The notes: generated from the sequence alone by a model not told the origin. DNA of 64,000 nt from Macrostomum hystrix (GCA_950097015.1 CATNEN010000014.1:310001-374000), one strand, 5' to 3'; counted from the first letter of the stretch, positions 1 through 12,360 are shown. Translations and numbers: made by a program.

Positions 1-797
1 CTCAAAGGTTCAACTGCAGCGGTGATGCATATTGAAATGATTCTCTGGTGTTGCTATGCTATTTTAAGTCCTTTGTCACGGCCGACTGCTCGTTTTTTCC
101 TCCGTTTTTTACTTTGCTAACAGAACTTGCGGCTTGCATAACTTTGCGATGACAACAATAGTTACTAGTTTTTATTGTATAGAGCGCTTGTGCTTAACAT
201 TTCACTTTTCTGTTGTCTGATTATTAGTTTTATCTGATCGTGTCAGATAGTGTTAAATCTGTTTTTACTCGTAGTCCCAATTTGAGATCACTGTTTACAT
301 GCGAACCAACTTGTTTTTTGTTTCTACGCGCTGTTTTTAAACTATTTGTAGCTTACGAATTGCACATCTTGTTACTTCTAGTAGCACTCTCCGTTTTTTG
401 TTTGACTTGGCGAGATTGCCTGTGTAATTCTGTCCCATGTATACAGTGCAGCTCTGGCCCTGGGGTCTGGCGGCTAGCAGTCTAATTGGCTAATGTAAAT
501 CATGCGCTCATCGCGTAGCCGAATCCCGTGTCCTGCCACCCGGCTCTTTGACTGCACCTTGCTTGTAAACTATTCGTCAGGCATTAAGGCAAAATATATG
601 TTTCTCCTAACTCCGCTTTCAATACCCACACGACGACTCATGGCCTTGTGGAGTTTTTATGCAATAATTTTTACTAGACCTTAATGCTGCAATCGCAAGT
701 TTTAAGAAGCACAGACGATTTTGACACACTTAGTAAATTGGCAAATGTATCCTTTCGGCAGACTTCCCCTTTAATTAACCAACTAGCTAGCATAACT

Positions 798-974
798 AAC
801 AGCCAAGTTCCTACTCAGCACCCAGAGCATCAGCATCAGTTATCCCTAACAGTCAAGTTCCTACTCAGCACCCAGAGCATCAGCATCAGTTATCCCTAAC
901 AGCCAAGTTCCTACTCAGCACCCAGAGCATCAGCATCAGTTATCCCTAACAGCCAGTTCCTACTCAGCACCCAG
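798..974. repeat. 50-bp minisatellite, about 3.5 copies
   Basis: A 50-bp unit (agccaagttcctactcagca...) starts near 798, 848 and 898 and ends in a partial copy near 974. Copies are nearly identical; one has agtcaag for agccaag. It lies about 100 bp upstream of the MetAP2 start. Confidence 0.9.
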
Positions 975-1057
975 TCGTGAGTAGCACGCAGCAGCACCCG
1001 CTTATCCCTTATATGTGCTCTTTCAGTGCGCGGAAGCGAGTTCGCGAGTCTAGTCCA

Positions 1058-1058
1058 G
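1058..1058 (+). promoter_or_regulatory. Possible (trans-)splice acceptor before MetAP2
   Basis: The string ctagtccag ends at 1058, 19 nt before the MetAP2 ATG. It resembles a 3' splice site and no upstream exon is evident. This is the weakest member of the acceptor-before-ATG pattern seen at many genes here. Confidence 0.3.
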
Positions 1059-1077
1059 CATACCAACTCAAATCTAA

Positions 1078-2739
<1,662 letters not shown>

Positions 2740-3421
2740 TTTCTGCATCGCTCAAAACGGCTCCAGGATGTCTATGATTACTCAGACCTCCAGTTGCATT
2801 CTATCTTTTGCCTGTATTGATTCGGTTGCGATTAGTTTTGTCAGCAAGTTTCTTGTTCTAGTGGATTACAGCTTCCCTGCTCCCCTGGACATTGTTCTCA
2901 TAAATGGATGCATTATTTTCAGTACTAGTTTCCTTCGTGAGTTGATTGATTTGCAGTGCACCACCAGAGTTTTTTATGTTCTAGTTCGGAAGATTGCAGC
3001 GTCTGTTTAAATGGCTGGTGTGTTAATTTGGACAGTCCAATTATTAGTGACTGGCAGTGCGGACATCTCAGTAAATACTGTATTTATTCATGCTTACTGA
3101 CTGCTGCTTTGCAATCTTATTTATTTATTTTCTAGTCTAGATTTGTAAGGGGCTTCTGAATGTACGCATGCATTTTTCAGTACTTCTAATGTTAGATCTG
3201 GACTTCATCTTGTTTGTAAGGAGCTATTCCGGCGTGGGTCGATATCCGTGTGCACTTTTGTCTATGGTATATTCTTTATCATTTGAAGTTAGACTTCCGG
3301 TCTATGATCAGATGCTAATGGCTAAGTGGGCTGCATTTGTATCACTAGTACTACATGTAGCTCAGGAACCATTTGAAAGCCCACAGCTATAGTCACTCAT
3401 TGCAGCTAATCTGCAGCAGCC
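2740..3421. other. Intergenic, MetAP2 to CCT6
   Basis: MetAP2 3' UTR and spacer. I see no canonical AATAAA and no coding signal. The right end carries a short acceptor-like tract before CCT6. Confidence 0.6.
3411..3416 (+). promoter_or_regulatory. Putative trans-splice acceptor before CCT6
   Basis: ctgcag ends at 3416, followed by cagcc and the ATG at 3422. This would give a 5-nt leader after splicing. No cis 5' exon is visible. Confidence 0.45.
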
Positions 3422-5553
3422 ATGTCCGCAATCTCCGTGCTAAACAGCAAGGCCGAGTTCGCCCGGGCCCAGCAAGCGCTGGCCATCAACATCTCCGCCT
3501 CGCGCGGCCTCCAGGATGTGCTCAAGAGCAACTTGGGTCCGAAGGGCACCCTCAAGATGCTGGTGTCCGGAGCCGGTGACATCAAGCTGACCAAGGATGG
3601 CTGCGTGTTGTTGAATGAGATGCAGATCCAGCATCCTACCGCCTCCCTCATCGCCCGAGTTGCAACTGCTCAAGACGACATGACTGGCGACGGCACCACC
3701 TCCACCGTGCTGCTGATAGGCGAGCTGCTCAAGCTGTCCGAGGATCACGTGACTGAGGGTTTGCACCCGCGCCATCTCACAGAAGGCTTTGAGATCGCCA
3801 AGGACAAGGCGCTAGCCGTGCTGGACGAGATCAAGATTCCCGTGACCCCAGCTGACCGCGACCTGCTTCTCGGTGTGGCCAGGACTTCGCTAAAGACCAA
3901 GGTGATTTGTCTTGCGTTTTTTAGCGCATGTTGCTGAGTTTTCCAAAAGCTCATGTTGCTTAGCGCTACATTGAAGCTGTTCTCTGATTGCTAGTTGTAT
4001 AGTGCAGAATTCAATCTTCAAGGGAGTGTATACAAGTGTCAGCATAAAACGCCACTAATATTGTTCTATACGCAGGTGCACGCAGCCCTCGCCGAGCTTC
4101 TGACAGAGGCGGTGACCGACGCTGTCCTGGCTGTGCGGCAGGATGGCGCGGAGCTGGACCTGCACCGCGTGGAAATCATGCAGATGATGCACAAGACGGA
4201 CATGGACAGCAAGCTTGTGAGGGGGCTGGTGATGGACCACGGTGTGCGCCATCCGGACATGCCGAAGCGCGTAGAGAATGCCTTCATCCTGGTGGCCAAC
4301 GTGTCTCTAGAGTACGAGAAAACTGAGGTGAACTCTGGCTTCTTCTACAAGTCGGCCGCTGAGCGAGATAAGCTGGTGCTGGCTGAGCGCGAGTTTATCA
4401 CGCAGCGCGTGCAGCGTATCATTGCCTTCAAGGAGTCCGTCTGCTCCGGCGCCAACTCTGGCCGCGCCTTTGTGCTGATCAACCAGAAGGGCGTGGATCC
4501 ACACTCGCTGGACCTGCTGGCCAAGGCTGGCATTCCGGCGCTGCGCCGAGCCAAGCGCAGGAACATGGAGCGCATTGCGCTGGCTTGTGGCGGCTACGCT
4601 GTCAACTCTGTGGGTTGCCGCGGGCTCTGCTAGCCTTGAATCCTTAGTTCATGGAATTTTCAACCCACAGCTGTCAGCCTTTATCATAGGATAGCATTAG
4701 TTGTGCAGGCATCAAATTTGCACTGATAGCAGATTTAATAATAAAAGTGGAGAATTCAAGTATACGGACTTTTATGGTGTGCGTTCAGGAATGGGTCTTT
4801 CTATGGTTCTACATAGCACGATGCCATTGTAAATGTGACAGACCAGACAAAAAATTACCTTCGAAATTTGCCTCTCCAGGTGGACGACCTGACACCCGAT
4901 TGCTTGGGTGAGGCTGGCCTGGTGTACGAGTACACGCTGGGCGAGGAGAAGTACACTTTCGTCGAAGAATGCAAGCGGCCCCAGTCCGTCACGCTGCTAA
5001 TCCGTGGTCCGAACAAGTACACCCTGACGCAGATCAAGGATGCTGTCAATGACGGCCTGAAAGCCGTTCGCAATGCCATCAACGACGGCAGCGTTGTGCC
5101 CGGCGCCGGCGCCTTTGAAGTTGCCGCCAACCGAAGCCTGGTGCGCGCAGCCGAGTCCGTGCCCGGTCGCGCTCGTCTAGGCGTCCAGACATTCGCCGAT
5201 GCCTTGCTGGTGCTACCCAAGGTTCTGGCGGCCAATGCCGGTCATGATCCGCAGGAGGTGAGACTTGAATTTACTGGTCCAAGTGTGTATCAGTTATTTC
5301 TTAAATCGTGTACCGTCGCTACCCCCATCCTCAGGTGATGGTTAAGCTGCTAGAGGAGAGCCAGCGCAGCGGAGGCGCTGCTGTGGGCTTGGACCTGGCC
5401 ACGGGCGAGACCTGCCTGCCAGCCGATGCTGGCATCTTTGACAACCACTGTGTGAAGAAGCAGATTATCAACTCGGTGTCCGTCATCGCCGCCAACCTGC
5501 TGCTGGTGGACGAGATCCTCCGCGCCGGCCTGTCCTCCCTCAAGGGCGAGTGA
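3422..5553 (+). CDS. CCT6: T-complex protein 1 subunit zeta (CCT6)
   Basis: One of eight subunits of the cytosolic chaperonin TRiC/CCT, which folds actin, tubulin and other proteins using ATP. Four exons join in frame: 3422-3901, 4076-4609, 4880-5257 and 5335-5553, giving 536 aa (human CCT6A 531). Group II chaperonin signatures are present: [12 protein letters not shown] near residue 40, the ATPase motif GDGTTST near 90 and VPGAGA near 410. It is zeta rather than another subunit because of near-identity in stretches such as [24 protein letters not shown] and [16 protein letters not shown]. The last three exons each begin with GTG right after the AG. The start follows an acceptor-like ctgcag by 5 nt. 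Intact. Confidence 0.97.
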
Positions 5554-6328
5554 CTGCTGCCCGAGTGACTGCATGGCCTGCTTGACATGGCCCCGAGCTC
5601 TCTCGTGGGTTGTGAAAGTGTGACGTCACAATTAAAAACAATGAGCGAAAGTTCGTGGTCTATTTCTGGATCATTCGTGTGGGTTTTCAGAAAGATAAAC
5701 TTTGCGGTTTCTGAGCAGGTTTCAAATCAATCCCTTTAGTTCCTACTAGGTAAGTGCTGAATCAGAGATTCGTCAGTGAGCTTAAGTAAGAAAAATAATC
5801 TGATCAGATTCTAATTTGGGTCTGCGGTGATTTTCTATTGGTGACGTTGTGATCCCCTAGCGACTGTCAGCTTGAGTACCCCTTCGCAATTGAGCCGTCT
5901 CTTGAGCACTGTTTCCTCTCAATGTTTTTCTACTGTTCCTACTCTTATTAAATATGCTATTAGTGCAAGCTTTGCTGCCGTCTGAATTTTTTACTTCTAG
6001 CGTGCTTAACTTGTTTTTTAGCTTCATGAAACTTCCTGCAGCCACTTCTCGACAGCTAAATCGGTGGCAACAACAGCACCCGCTGCGTCGAAGTTCGAAT
6101 TGTTTTTTTTCCTTCAAAGACTTCTTCAAAGCCTAACTTATCCCCTCAAGTTTATTCCGGTCCGCCCGGCCCAGTAACTGCTGCGCGGTCAGCTAATATT
6201 AGACAATAAGTAAAGCCTCTGGCTCAACTGCCGAGTGTTTGCCCTGGCTGTTTCAATCTCTTGTTGGATTAAGAACACTGTGCGGCCTTGGTGTTTCTGA
6301 TTTCTGTTGTATTAGTGTCAAATGCGAT
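5554..6328. other. Intergenic, CCT6 to 72-bp array
   Basis: CCT6 3' UTR and AT-rich spacer. I looked here for an upstream thioredoxin exon with a CGPC motif to match the orphan exon at 6903 and did not find one. Confidence 0.55.
5631..5636 (+). other. Poly(A) signal ATTAAA of CCT6
   Basis: ATTAAA lies 78 nt after the CCT6 stop, a common variant at a normal distance. Confidence 0.5.
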
Positions 6329-6900
6329 TAGCCAGCCATATCTGGTAGCCAGACATTGGGCACTGGATTGCTGATAGATGTGATTCAGTAGTATTCAGGT
6401 CAACCAGCCAAATCTGGTAGCCAGACATTGGGCACTGGATTGCTGATAGATGTGATTCAGTAGTATTCAGGTCAACCAGCTAAATCTGGTAGCCAGACAT
6501 TGGGCACTGGATTGCTGATAGATGTGATTCAGTAGTATTCAGGTCAACCAGCCATATCTGGTAGCCAGACATTGGGCACTGGATTGCTGATAGATGTGAT
6601 TCAGTAGTATTCAGGTCAACCAGCCAAATCTGGTAGCCAGACATTGGGCACTGGATTGCTGATAGATGTGATTCAGTAGTATTCAGGTCAACCAGCCAAA
6701 TCTGGTAGCCAGACATTGGGCACTGGATTGCTGATAGATGTGATTCAGTAGTATTCAGGTCAACCAGCCAAATCTGGTAGCCAGACATTGGGCACTGGAT
6801 TGCTGATAGATGTGATTCAGTAGTATTCAGGTCAACCAGCCAAATCTGGTAGCCAGACATTGGGCACTGGATTGCTGATAGATGTGATTTATTAGTATTC
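6329..6900. repeat. 72-bp minisatellite, about 8 copies
   Basis: The unit runs ctggtagccagacattgggc ... gtattcaggtcaaccagcc and repeats with a 72-bp period. Because 72 is divisible by 3, a spurious frame stays open on the - strand with a 24-residue period. The final copy runs into the acceptor of the exon-like segment at 6903: both unit and junction contain ttcag followed by tagtattc or similar sequence. Confidence 0.95.
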
Positions 6901-6902
6901 AG

Positions 6903-6985
6903 TAGTATTCGCGCCGAAACTGCGCCAACTCGCGGGCAAGTACAGCCAGGTGGCATTCGTCAAGCTGGAAGTTGATAAGATTCGG
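6903..6985 (+). pseudogene. Orphan thioredoxin-like exon
   Basis: An 83-bp segment flanked by an acceptor (attcag, ending 6902) and a strong donor (GTGAGTG at 6986) has one GC-rich open frame. It reads VFAPKLRQLAGKYSQVAFVK and continues with LEVDKIR. This matches the part of a thioredoxin fold just after the CGPC active site (APxLxxLAxxYxxVxFxKVDVD). No upstream exon with CGPC and no downstream exon is visible. It is either a relic of a broken gene or one exon of a gene whose other parts I cannot find. Splicing to the MIF exon would be out of frame. Confidence 0.45.
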
Positions 6986-7021
6986 GTGAGTGAGATTCTA
7001 GCATCAACCCGAACTGTCCGC

Positions 7022-7027
7022 TTGCAG
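7022..7027 (+). promoter_or_regulatory. Putative trans-splice acceptor before MIF
   Basis: ccgcttgcag ends at 7027, 5 nt before the MIF ATG. It is pyrimidine-rich, and no suitable cis donor exon is visible apart from the orphan exon at 6903-6985. Confidence 0.5.
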
Positions 7028-7032
7028 CCGAC

Positions 7033-7377
7033 ATGCCGCAGCTGACTCTGAACACCAACGTGTCTGGTAGCCACATTGACAGCCAGCTGCTGCGGGACCT
7101 CACGGACCTGCTGGCCAAGCAGCTGGGCAAGCCGGACACTTACTGCACCGTTCACATCTGCCCCGACCAGCGCATGGCTTTCGGCGGCACTGAAGACCCC
7201 TGCGGCCACGCCACCCTCCTGTCCCTCGGCGGCCTTAGTGACAGCCTCAACCGCGGCATCTCCAAAGCCCTAGCCGAGTTCTTCAGTGCACGTCTGGGCA
7301 TTCCGCCCGCCCGATGCTACATCCGCTTTGTTGACTGTCAGCGGCACGAGCTCGGCTGGAACGGCGGCACATTTTGA
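7033..7377 (+). CDS. MIF: Macrophage migration inhibitory factor homologue
   Basis: A small trimeric protein of the MIF/D-dopachrome tautomerase family, secreted without a signal peptide and active as a keto-enol tautomerase. The single exon encodes 114 aa (human MIF 115). It shows the N-terminal MP with the catalytic proline exposed once Met is removed, NTNV, K33 in GKP, PDQRMAFGG and a conserved C-terminal part (CYIRFVD, ELGWNGGTF). The human CxxC redox motif is not kept: the site reads CGHA, so thiol-oxidoreductase activity is unlikely. The start lies 5 nt after an acceptor-like site. Confidence 0.96.
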   Translation: MPQLTLNTNVSGSHIDSQLLRDLTDLLAKQLGKPDTYCTVHICPDQRMAFGGTEDPCGHATLLSLGGLSDSLNRGISKALAEFFSARLGIPPARCYIRFVDCQRHELGWNGGTF

Positions 7378-8218
7378 GCTGCTTTGCGATCATTGAGTTC
7401 ATTATAATGGATCAATGTTACCGAGTACATTCAATTATGGAGCCCTGCAATTCTGGTTTGAGCGTCAATTAAAGAAAAAAATAGCGTTTCATTGGGATTT
7501 TGTCCCTATAATTATCCATGTACATATTGTACACCATGTACTGAATGCCAGTCCGACTGTTGTCACATACTTTACTTTTGTATTTAGTTCACCCTTAGGA
7601 AGCGTATTCGCTTGCAAGAATGAGAGCTAATTGTTAAATTATGATTAGTGATTAAATAATAAACTGCAGTTATGCTTTTTGTTGGGCAATATGCTATCCT
7701 AGTTCCCCAGGTAGTTAGTCTAGGCATTTTCCAAGACAAAGCACAGCAGGCAGCATCCATAGTCACCCGTAATGCACTGCTATACGCACTTAAAAATCCA
7801 CTGTATTGCGGCGCTATGAACTCCTCTATGCGTACATTATTCTTCTAAGTCTATGCCATTTCGTTCTCTAGTTCTTGTTATTGCACTGTTTGCTATTGTG
7901 GCTGATTTGGCTTCGGCTCCACCAACTGAAATAAATAGTCTGATAACTTACACGACAAGTATTTCTGCTTATCTCTGTTCAGTCTCTATATTTTATTGGC
8001 TTTATGTACTATTAATTATAGATCAAGCAGTAAATCAGCTTCCAAACTTCATGCTGTAGTCTGTAGTTATTACTAGCGGATGTGTCACTAGCTGTACATC
8101 TGGCCCTAGGTGTAACTTGTAAATCTTCTGCATCAGCTGCAGGCATTCATTCTCGAAGCATAGCAGCTCATTGACAGTTTTGTATGTAAATCTCCACCGC
8201 CATACATTTTGCTTGCAG
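7378..8218. other. Intergenic and intron, MIF to JARID2-like exon
   Basis: Contains the MIF 3' UTR and presumably the first exon(s) of the next gene, which I cannot place. A frame at 7853-8059 starts with a hydrophobic, signal-like stretch but has AT-rich codons and no family match, so I do not call it. Confidence 0.5.
7658..7663 (+). other. Poly(A) signal AATAAA after MIF
   Basis: AATAAA lies about 280 nt after the MIF stop. An ATTAAA at 7468-7473, about 90 nt after the stop, is an alternative. Confidence 0.4.
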
Positions 8219-9100
8219 GCTGCATTCAGGCAAAAGAAGAAGAAGCAACAGAAGCGCCGCGCTGTCCAGCAGCGGCAGCTGCGGTCCAGCAGCGGCAACC
8301 CAGCCGCAGTCCCGGGCCGCCCAGCTCCATGCGGTGACTTCCTCGGCCTACCGTGGCGCGAGGAGGCGCAGCTGCGCAAGGCGCTTATCCTCAGTCTGCG
8401 CGATGGCCGCCCGGTGAGCCGCCGAACTGTTGAGCGCTCAATGACCGCTTCAGCACCTGCAGTCCTCTCCTCAGCTGCACCTGCTTCCACCAAGCCGTCA
8501 GCACCTGCAGCGAGAAGTCCGCGCCTTCTGCCGCAGCCCCCGCCCCCGCCTGAACTGCGTCTGGACCCCAACACTGGCAGGCCTGTCTCTACCGTCGCCT
8601 TCCTTGACTTTCTCTGCTGTTATCGGTCAACGGCCTCAGCTGCCTCCGCCGCAGTGCCAATTCGGCTACGCTGGCTTGCACTGCCGCCCAGCCTCCGCAG
8701 GATGAAGCAGCGCGTACCATCACAACAGTTGCCACTGACGCCGTTGTCTCTAGCGCCGAGGCAAAGCCAAGCACGTAGCCCGCTCTCGGTTGATACAGCT
8801 CCAGAGATCCCAACCAATCCCCAGCGCCCTGAAACTCAGCAGCAGACCAATGGCAAGCAAGCTCACCGTCAGGGCAATGGCCACGTCAACGGCCATTGTG
8901 AGTCGTTGCATCTTCAGCATCAGCGACAGCAGCAGCAGCGAGTGGCTGCTGCAGGCAGGGCCAAGCGTCGCGCTCTGGCAACACTGAGGGCTGCGGCTGC
9001 CAGCTGCGCTGTACCGGAGAAACGGCAGACAGCAGCAGCGCCAACCACGGCGGCTCCTCACCAGATGCAGCGACGCAGTGGCCGTCTTGCAGCGGCGTGA
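8219..9100 (+). CDS. JARID2-like N-terminal region (partial)
   Basis: The exon opens after a good acceptor (ttttgcttgcag) and reads in frame to TGA at 9100, about 293 codons. No ATG lies near its left end, so an upstream exon is needed. Three landmarks match the N-terminal part of vertebrate JARID2, the PRC2 accessory protein. First, GLPWREEAQLRKALILSL (8342-8400) matches its ubiquitin-interacting motif. Second, VAFLDFLCCYRS (about 8592-8627) matches its FLTFLC motif. Third, NGHVNGH (about 8875-8895) matches NGHVFNG. The rest is low complexity, Pro-, Ala- and Gln-rich with basic clusters. No JmjN, ARID or JmjC exons appear before RanGAP1. Either this is a short N-terminal-only protein or splicing continues from the GTGAGC at 9097. 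The family call rests on short motifs. Confidence 0.5.
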   Translation, partial: AAFRQKKKKQQKRRAVQQRQLRSSSGNPAAVPGRPAPCGDFLGLPWREEAQLRKALILSLRDGRPVSRRTVERSMTASAPAVLSSAAPASTKPSAPAARSPRLLPQPPPPPELRLDPNTGRPVSTVAFLDFLCCYRSTASAASAAVPIRLRWLALPPSLRRMKQRVPSQQLPLTPLSLAPRQSQARSPLSVDTAPEIPTNPQRPETQQQTNGKQAHRQGNGHVNGHCESLHLQHQRQQQQRVAAAGRAKRRALATLRAAAASCAVPEKRQTAAAPTTAAPHQMQRRSGRLAAA

Positions 9101-9913
9101 GCCACTAGGTTGAGCTGGTCGCTTTACTTTTTTATGCCCAGAGCTGGCTAATCATTGTCTGGTACATTCAAACTGGTGCTGTAGAAGCTGGCAGCTGAGA
9201 AAAAGCTTCTAGGTAGTTTAACCAATTAGTTTAACCATTTAACCAATCATGACATTTAACCTATAGTTGATTAAATGAACTATAGGCTGCTGCAGCCTGG
9301 TCATTATGTTATGATTTTGTAACTGCTGTCTTGTTTTTGTGACTCGGTTTATTTCTATTATAATTTCGTTTCAATAGCGTTTGCTCTGCTTTTTAATCGA
9401 CGACCAATAGATCTTCTTATTTCCTTTTTTCGCAACTCAGGTCGCCTATGTTGTACATTGTACTTTGTACATATGTTATAATGCGGCTATTATTTGTTGA
9501 TTGGCTCAGCATCTTCTGGCTGAGTTCTCGCGCACTGCTCAGATACTCGATGCATCGCATTTTGTTTGCGCGTCTCTCTTCTCTTTGATTTCCTGTTTAT
9601 GTAACTATTTAATTTATAACCTCTTATCGACTGTTTGCACTAAATACAAGCTGTAGAATTGCTTTTTTGTCCAACGTTTCGTTTTAGGCAAACCAAACAG
9701 GTAACTGGACTTCATTGTTTTCTACACTAGAATTTTATCCGCTACTCTGAACTGTAAGATAATAATAGTTGTGGAATACTTAGTCTCTGTGGCCTTCTGC
9801 ATGCTCGTTTGCATTTTCCATTCCAAAGCGCTCATCAAATTTTTGTTCGGCCTGCGCTGACGTGTCTTTGAACATCGCATTGAATAGCTCGCGCCCTCGC
9901 CCACAGCCAGCCA
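9101..9913. other. Intergenic, JARID2-like exon to RanGAP1
   Basis: AT-rich spacer. Near 9225-9290 is a small cluster of aaccaattag/tttaacc repeats. No coding exon, and in particular no JmjC exon, is recognisable. Confidence 0.6.
9901..9906 (+). promoter_or_regulatory. Putative trans-splice acceptor before RanGAP1
   Basis: ccctcgcccacag ends at 9906, 7 nt before the ATG at 9914. Strong pyrimidine tract. Confidence 0.5.
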
Positions 9914-12360
9914 ATGTCTGCCGATGTCGTGGAAAGTTTGGTCGAAGGTCTCTCGCACACTCAGCTGGGTGATCCAGACTCCGGCTCCGAGGATGTCGAT
10001 GCTCCGGCTTCCGCTGATGGCCGGCTGCTGAGCTTTGCCGACCGTGGGCTAAAGCTGGACACTGCCGAGACCGCTGCCGAGGTGACTGCCGCGCTGGCAG
10101 CTGGCGATCCTGACCTTGCTGCTCTCGACCTCTCCGGAAACACGGTCGGCGTTGCCGCCGCTGTAACCATCGGGGCTGCTCTTGCGCGGCACGCGCGCAG
10201 CCTGCGCCGCCTGCTGTGGAAGGACACCTTCACCGGACGCCTCAAGACAGAGATCGGGCCCGCGTTGACGGCCATGACCCGTCCACTTGCCCTGCCAGAC
10301 TCTGGTGCCAACCTCATCGAGATCGACCTATGCGACATCGCCTTCGGCCCCAACGGTGTTGTCGGTGTCACCGACCTGCTGGCTTCACCGGCCTGCTTCT
10401 CCCTCCGCGTGCTGCGCATGAACAACGAGGGCCTTGGCCATCAAGGCTGTCGCCTTCTCGCTGACGCCCTCGGCCGGGGCATCGACGCCAGCGAAGCAGC
10501 AGGCCGGCCACTTCGGCTGCGAGAATTTTCTGCTGGACGCAACCGACTTGAGAATGACGGAGTCACCATGCTTGCTGCCCCGCTTAGCCGTATGGCCAGC
10601 CTGCGCAAACTGGAGCTCTACCAAGATGGCATCGGTATCCACGGACCCGAGGGTGCTCAGCAGCTCGCCGCCATCGTGGCCGCCAATCCGCGCCTACGCT
10701 GCCTTAACCTGTCCGACAACAGCATCAAGCCGGATGGGGCTCGTCTTCTAGCTGACACTTTGCGCCGGCTGCCACACCTCACCGAGCTCAACCTTGCCGA
10801 CTGCCTGCTGCTGAGTGAGGGTGCTCAGGTAGGGCCTGTTTTTGTCTAAGCTTAAGGAGTGTTCAGGATTTGTGCTGCATTAATTTCCATCTCTAGTTTG
10901 TATTTATTGCTGTCTGTTGTCTGTAGCCATTACCGTCTGTAGTCTGTAGCCATTAGCATCTGTAGTCTGTAGCCATTAGCATCTGTAGTCTGTTGTCATT
11001 ACCATTGCATTGCTTCAGTGCACCCAGCTGTTTAATGGGTACCAGCTCGGGTAATTGTGTGTGAGTGTGGCATTCCCCAAAGTTCAGTCATTGGACTGAT
11101 ATAAAAAGCCTTTATAAGCGGTGCGCAATAGCTGTGGCTGTGCAGTCTGTTGCACAGATGGCCTGACTGGGGCAGGTGTAATACATTTTAGTAATAATAA
11201 TAATAACTGTTATCGCTTTTTAGGCCATCGCCGACGCCCTTGACGAGGCCCCGTGTAAAAATTTACGAGAACTCGTCCTGAGTGGCAACGAGATCAACAA
11301 AGACGTGGCACTGGCAGTGGCAGCGGCTGCGGCCGGTAAGCCTAGCCTACGTCGGTTGGACCTGAACGCCAACATGATCGGCGCTGAAGGTATCGAGCTA
11401 ATTCGTCAACATGTCCACGCTTCTGGCGGAGCAGAACTGGCCTCTTTCTCTGATGATGAAGGCGAGGCCGACGGCGAGGATGATAACGACGATAATGACG
11501 AGGGTGCAGCCTACGGAGAGGAGGCAGCCGAGGACGATGAAGATGAGGTCGAAGCCGCGACTGCTGGTCTATCCATCGGCGCCGGCACCGGAAACCGCAG
11601 CCTGTTTGACAACCTGCCAGCTACATCGCTGTCAGGCTGCAGCATCTTTGGCGGCTCGGCAGCTTCGAGGCCCGCACCCAGCACAGGATCAGGCAGTGGG
11701 GTCGTGGCTTTCAGCTTCAAAGCTGCCGCGGTGACATCAGCCGACAAGTCCGCATCTACGCCATCGTCTGAGGCGGGACTGCCGCTGCTGCGGCCCAGCC
11801 GGCTCTCCGCTGTCGGCCAGTCTGATGCCGAGTCCGCAGCGGCAACGTCGCTTGTGGACCGCCTGCTAACCTCGCCGGCTACGTTCCAGCTCGGTGCCAA
11901 CGACCTGACAGCTGTCGGTCCAGAACCCGGGCCACGCTTGCTGCGCGCTGCTCTGGCTGCTCCCGACCTGCCCGATCGCTGTCAGCGGCTGGTGGCTGGG
12001 GCCTTGGCCATGTGCCTGCAGGCCGACACTCCTCAGGCGGAAATGGCGGCAGCCGGCCTGCTGCAGGCGGCACTGCAGCTGAAGCCGGTTGTGCCAGGCG
12101 GCTGGGTTCAGGCTGTGCTCACCGAATGCGGCCTCATCAAGTGCGAACGCCTGCGTAACCGGCGCCGGCCCTGCGACCTGGCGCGCACGGCACCATTTTG
12201 GCGCGCTTTGGGCCGCGCGCTAACAAGCGTTGGCGACACTGCATCAGCTGACCAGCGGCGCTGTCTTGCTGCGTGTCTGGATGGCCTATGGCCTCGTGGA
12301 GACGCGTCAGCCGCCGCTAGCGCCAAGCAGAGTCTTGTAGGCGCCCTCACCGCCCTCTAG
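9914..12360 (+). CDS. RANGAP1: Ran GTPase-activating protein 1
   Basis: Stimulates GTP hydrolysis by Ran on the cytoplasmic side of the nuclear pore, setting the direction of nuclear transport. Two exons, 9914-10828 and 11224-12360, join in phase 0 to give 683 aa (human 587). Residues 40-350 are RNase-inhibitor-type leucine-rich repeats (LDLSGN, LRVLRMNNEGLG, LRKLELYQDGIG, LRCLNLSDNSI, LTELNLADC, LRELVLSGNEI, LRRLDLNANMIGAEGI). An acidic D/E-rich tract follows (about 372-410), then a low-complexity linker longer than in vertebrates. The C-terminal domain keeps GLIKCE around K611. This aligns with human GLLKSE and fits the SUMO consensus, so SUMO-dependent pore docking is plausible. The intron holds a 23-bp minisatellite. 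Confidence 0.95.
10912..11005. repeat. 23-bp minisatellite in the RanGAP1 intron
   Basis: The unit tctgtagccattagcatctg and close variants repeats about four times with a 23-bp period. Confidence 0.85.

Larger units (their letters stand above)
1..1077. other. Upstream non-coding region
   Basis: AT-rich DNA with no exon I can recognise. It holds the 50-bp repeat at 798-974 and, at its right end, the short leader of MetAP2. The open frames here have no family features and lack the GC-rich codon use of the real genes. Confidence 0.6.

Noticed and set aside
6986-7033. Splicing of the thioredoxin-like exon to the MIF exon
   Set aside because: The join would be out of frame with MIF; MIF has its own ATG with the catalytic Pro next to it.
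7853-8059. Small secreted-like protein (68 codons, hydrophobic start, LASA cleavage-like site)
   Set aside because: AT-rich codons unlike real exons here, no family match and no conserved continuation.
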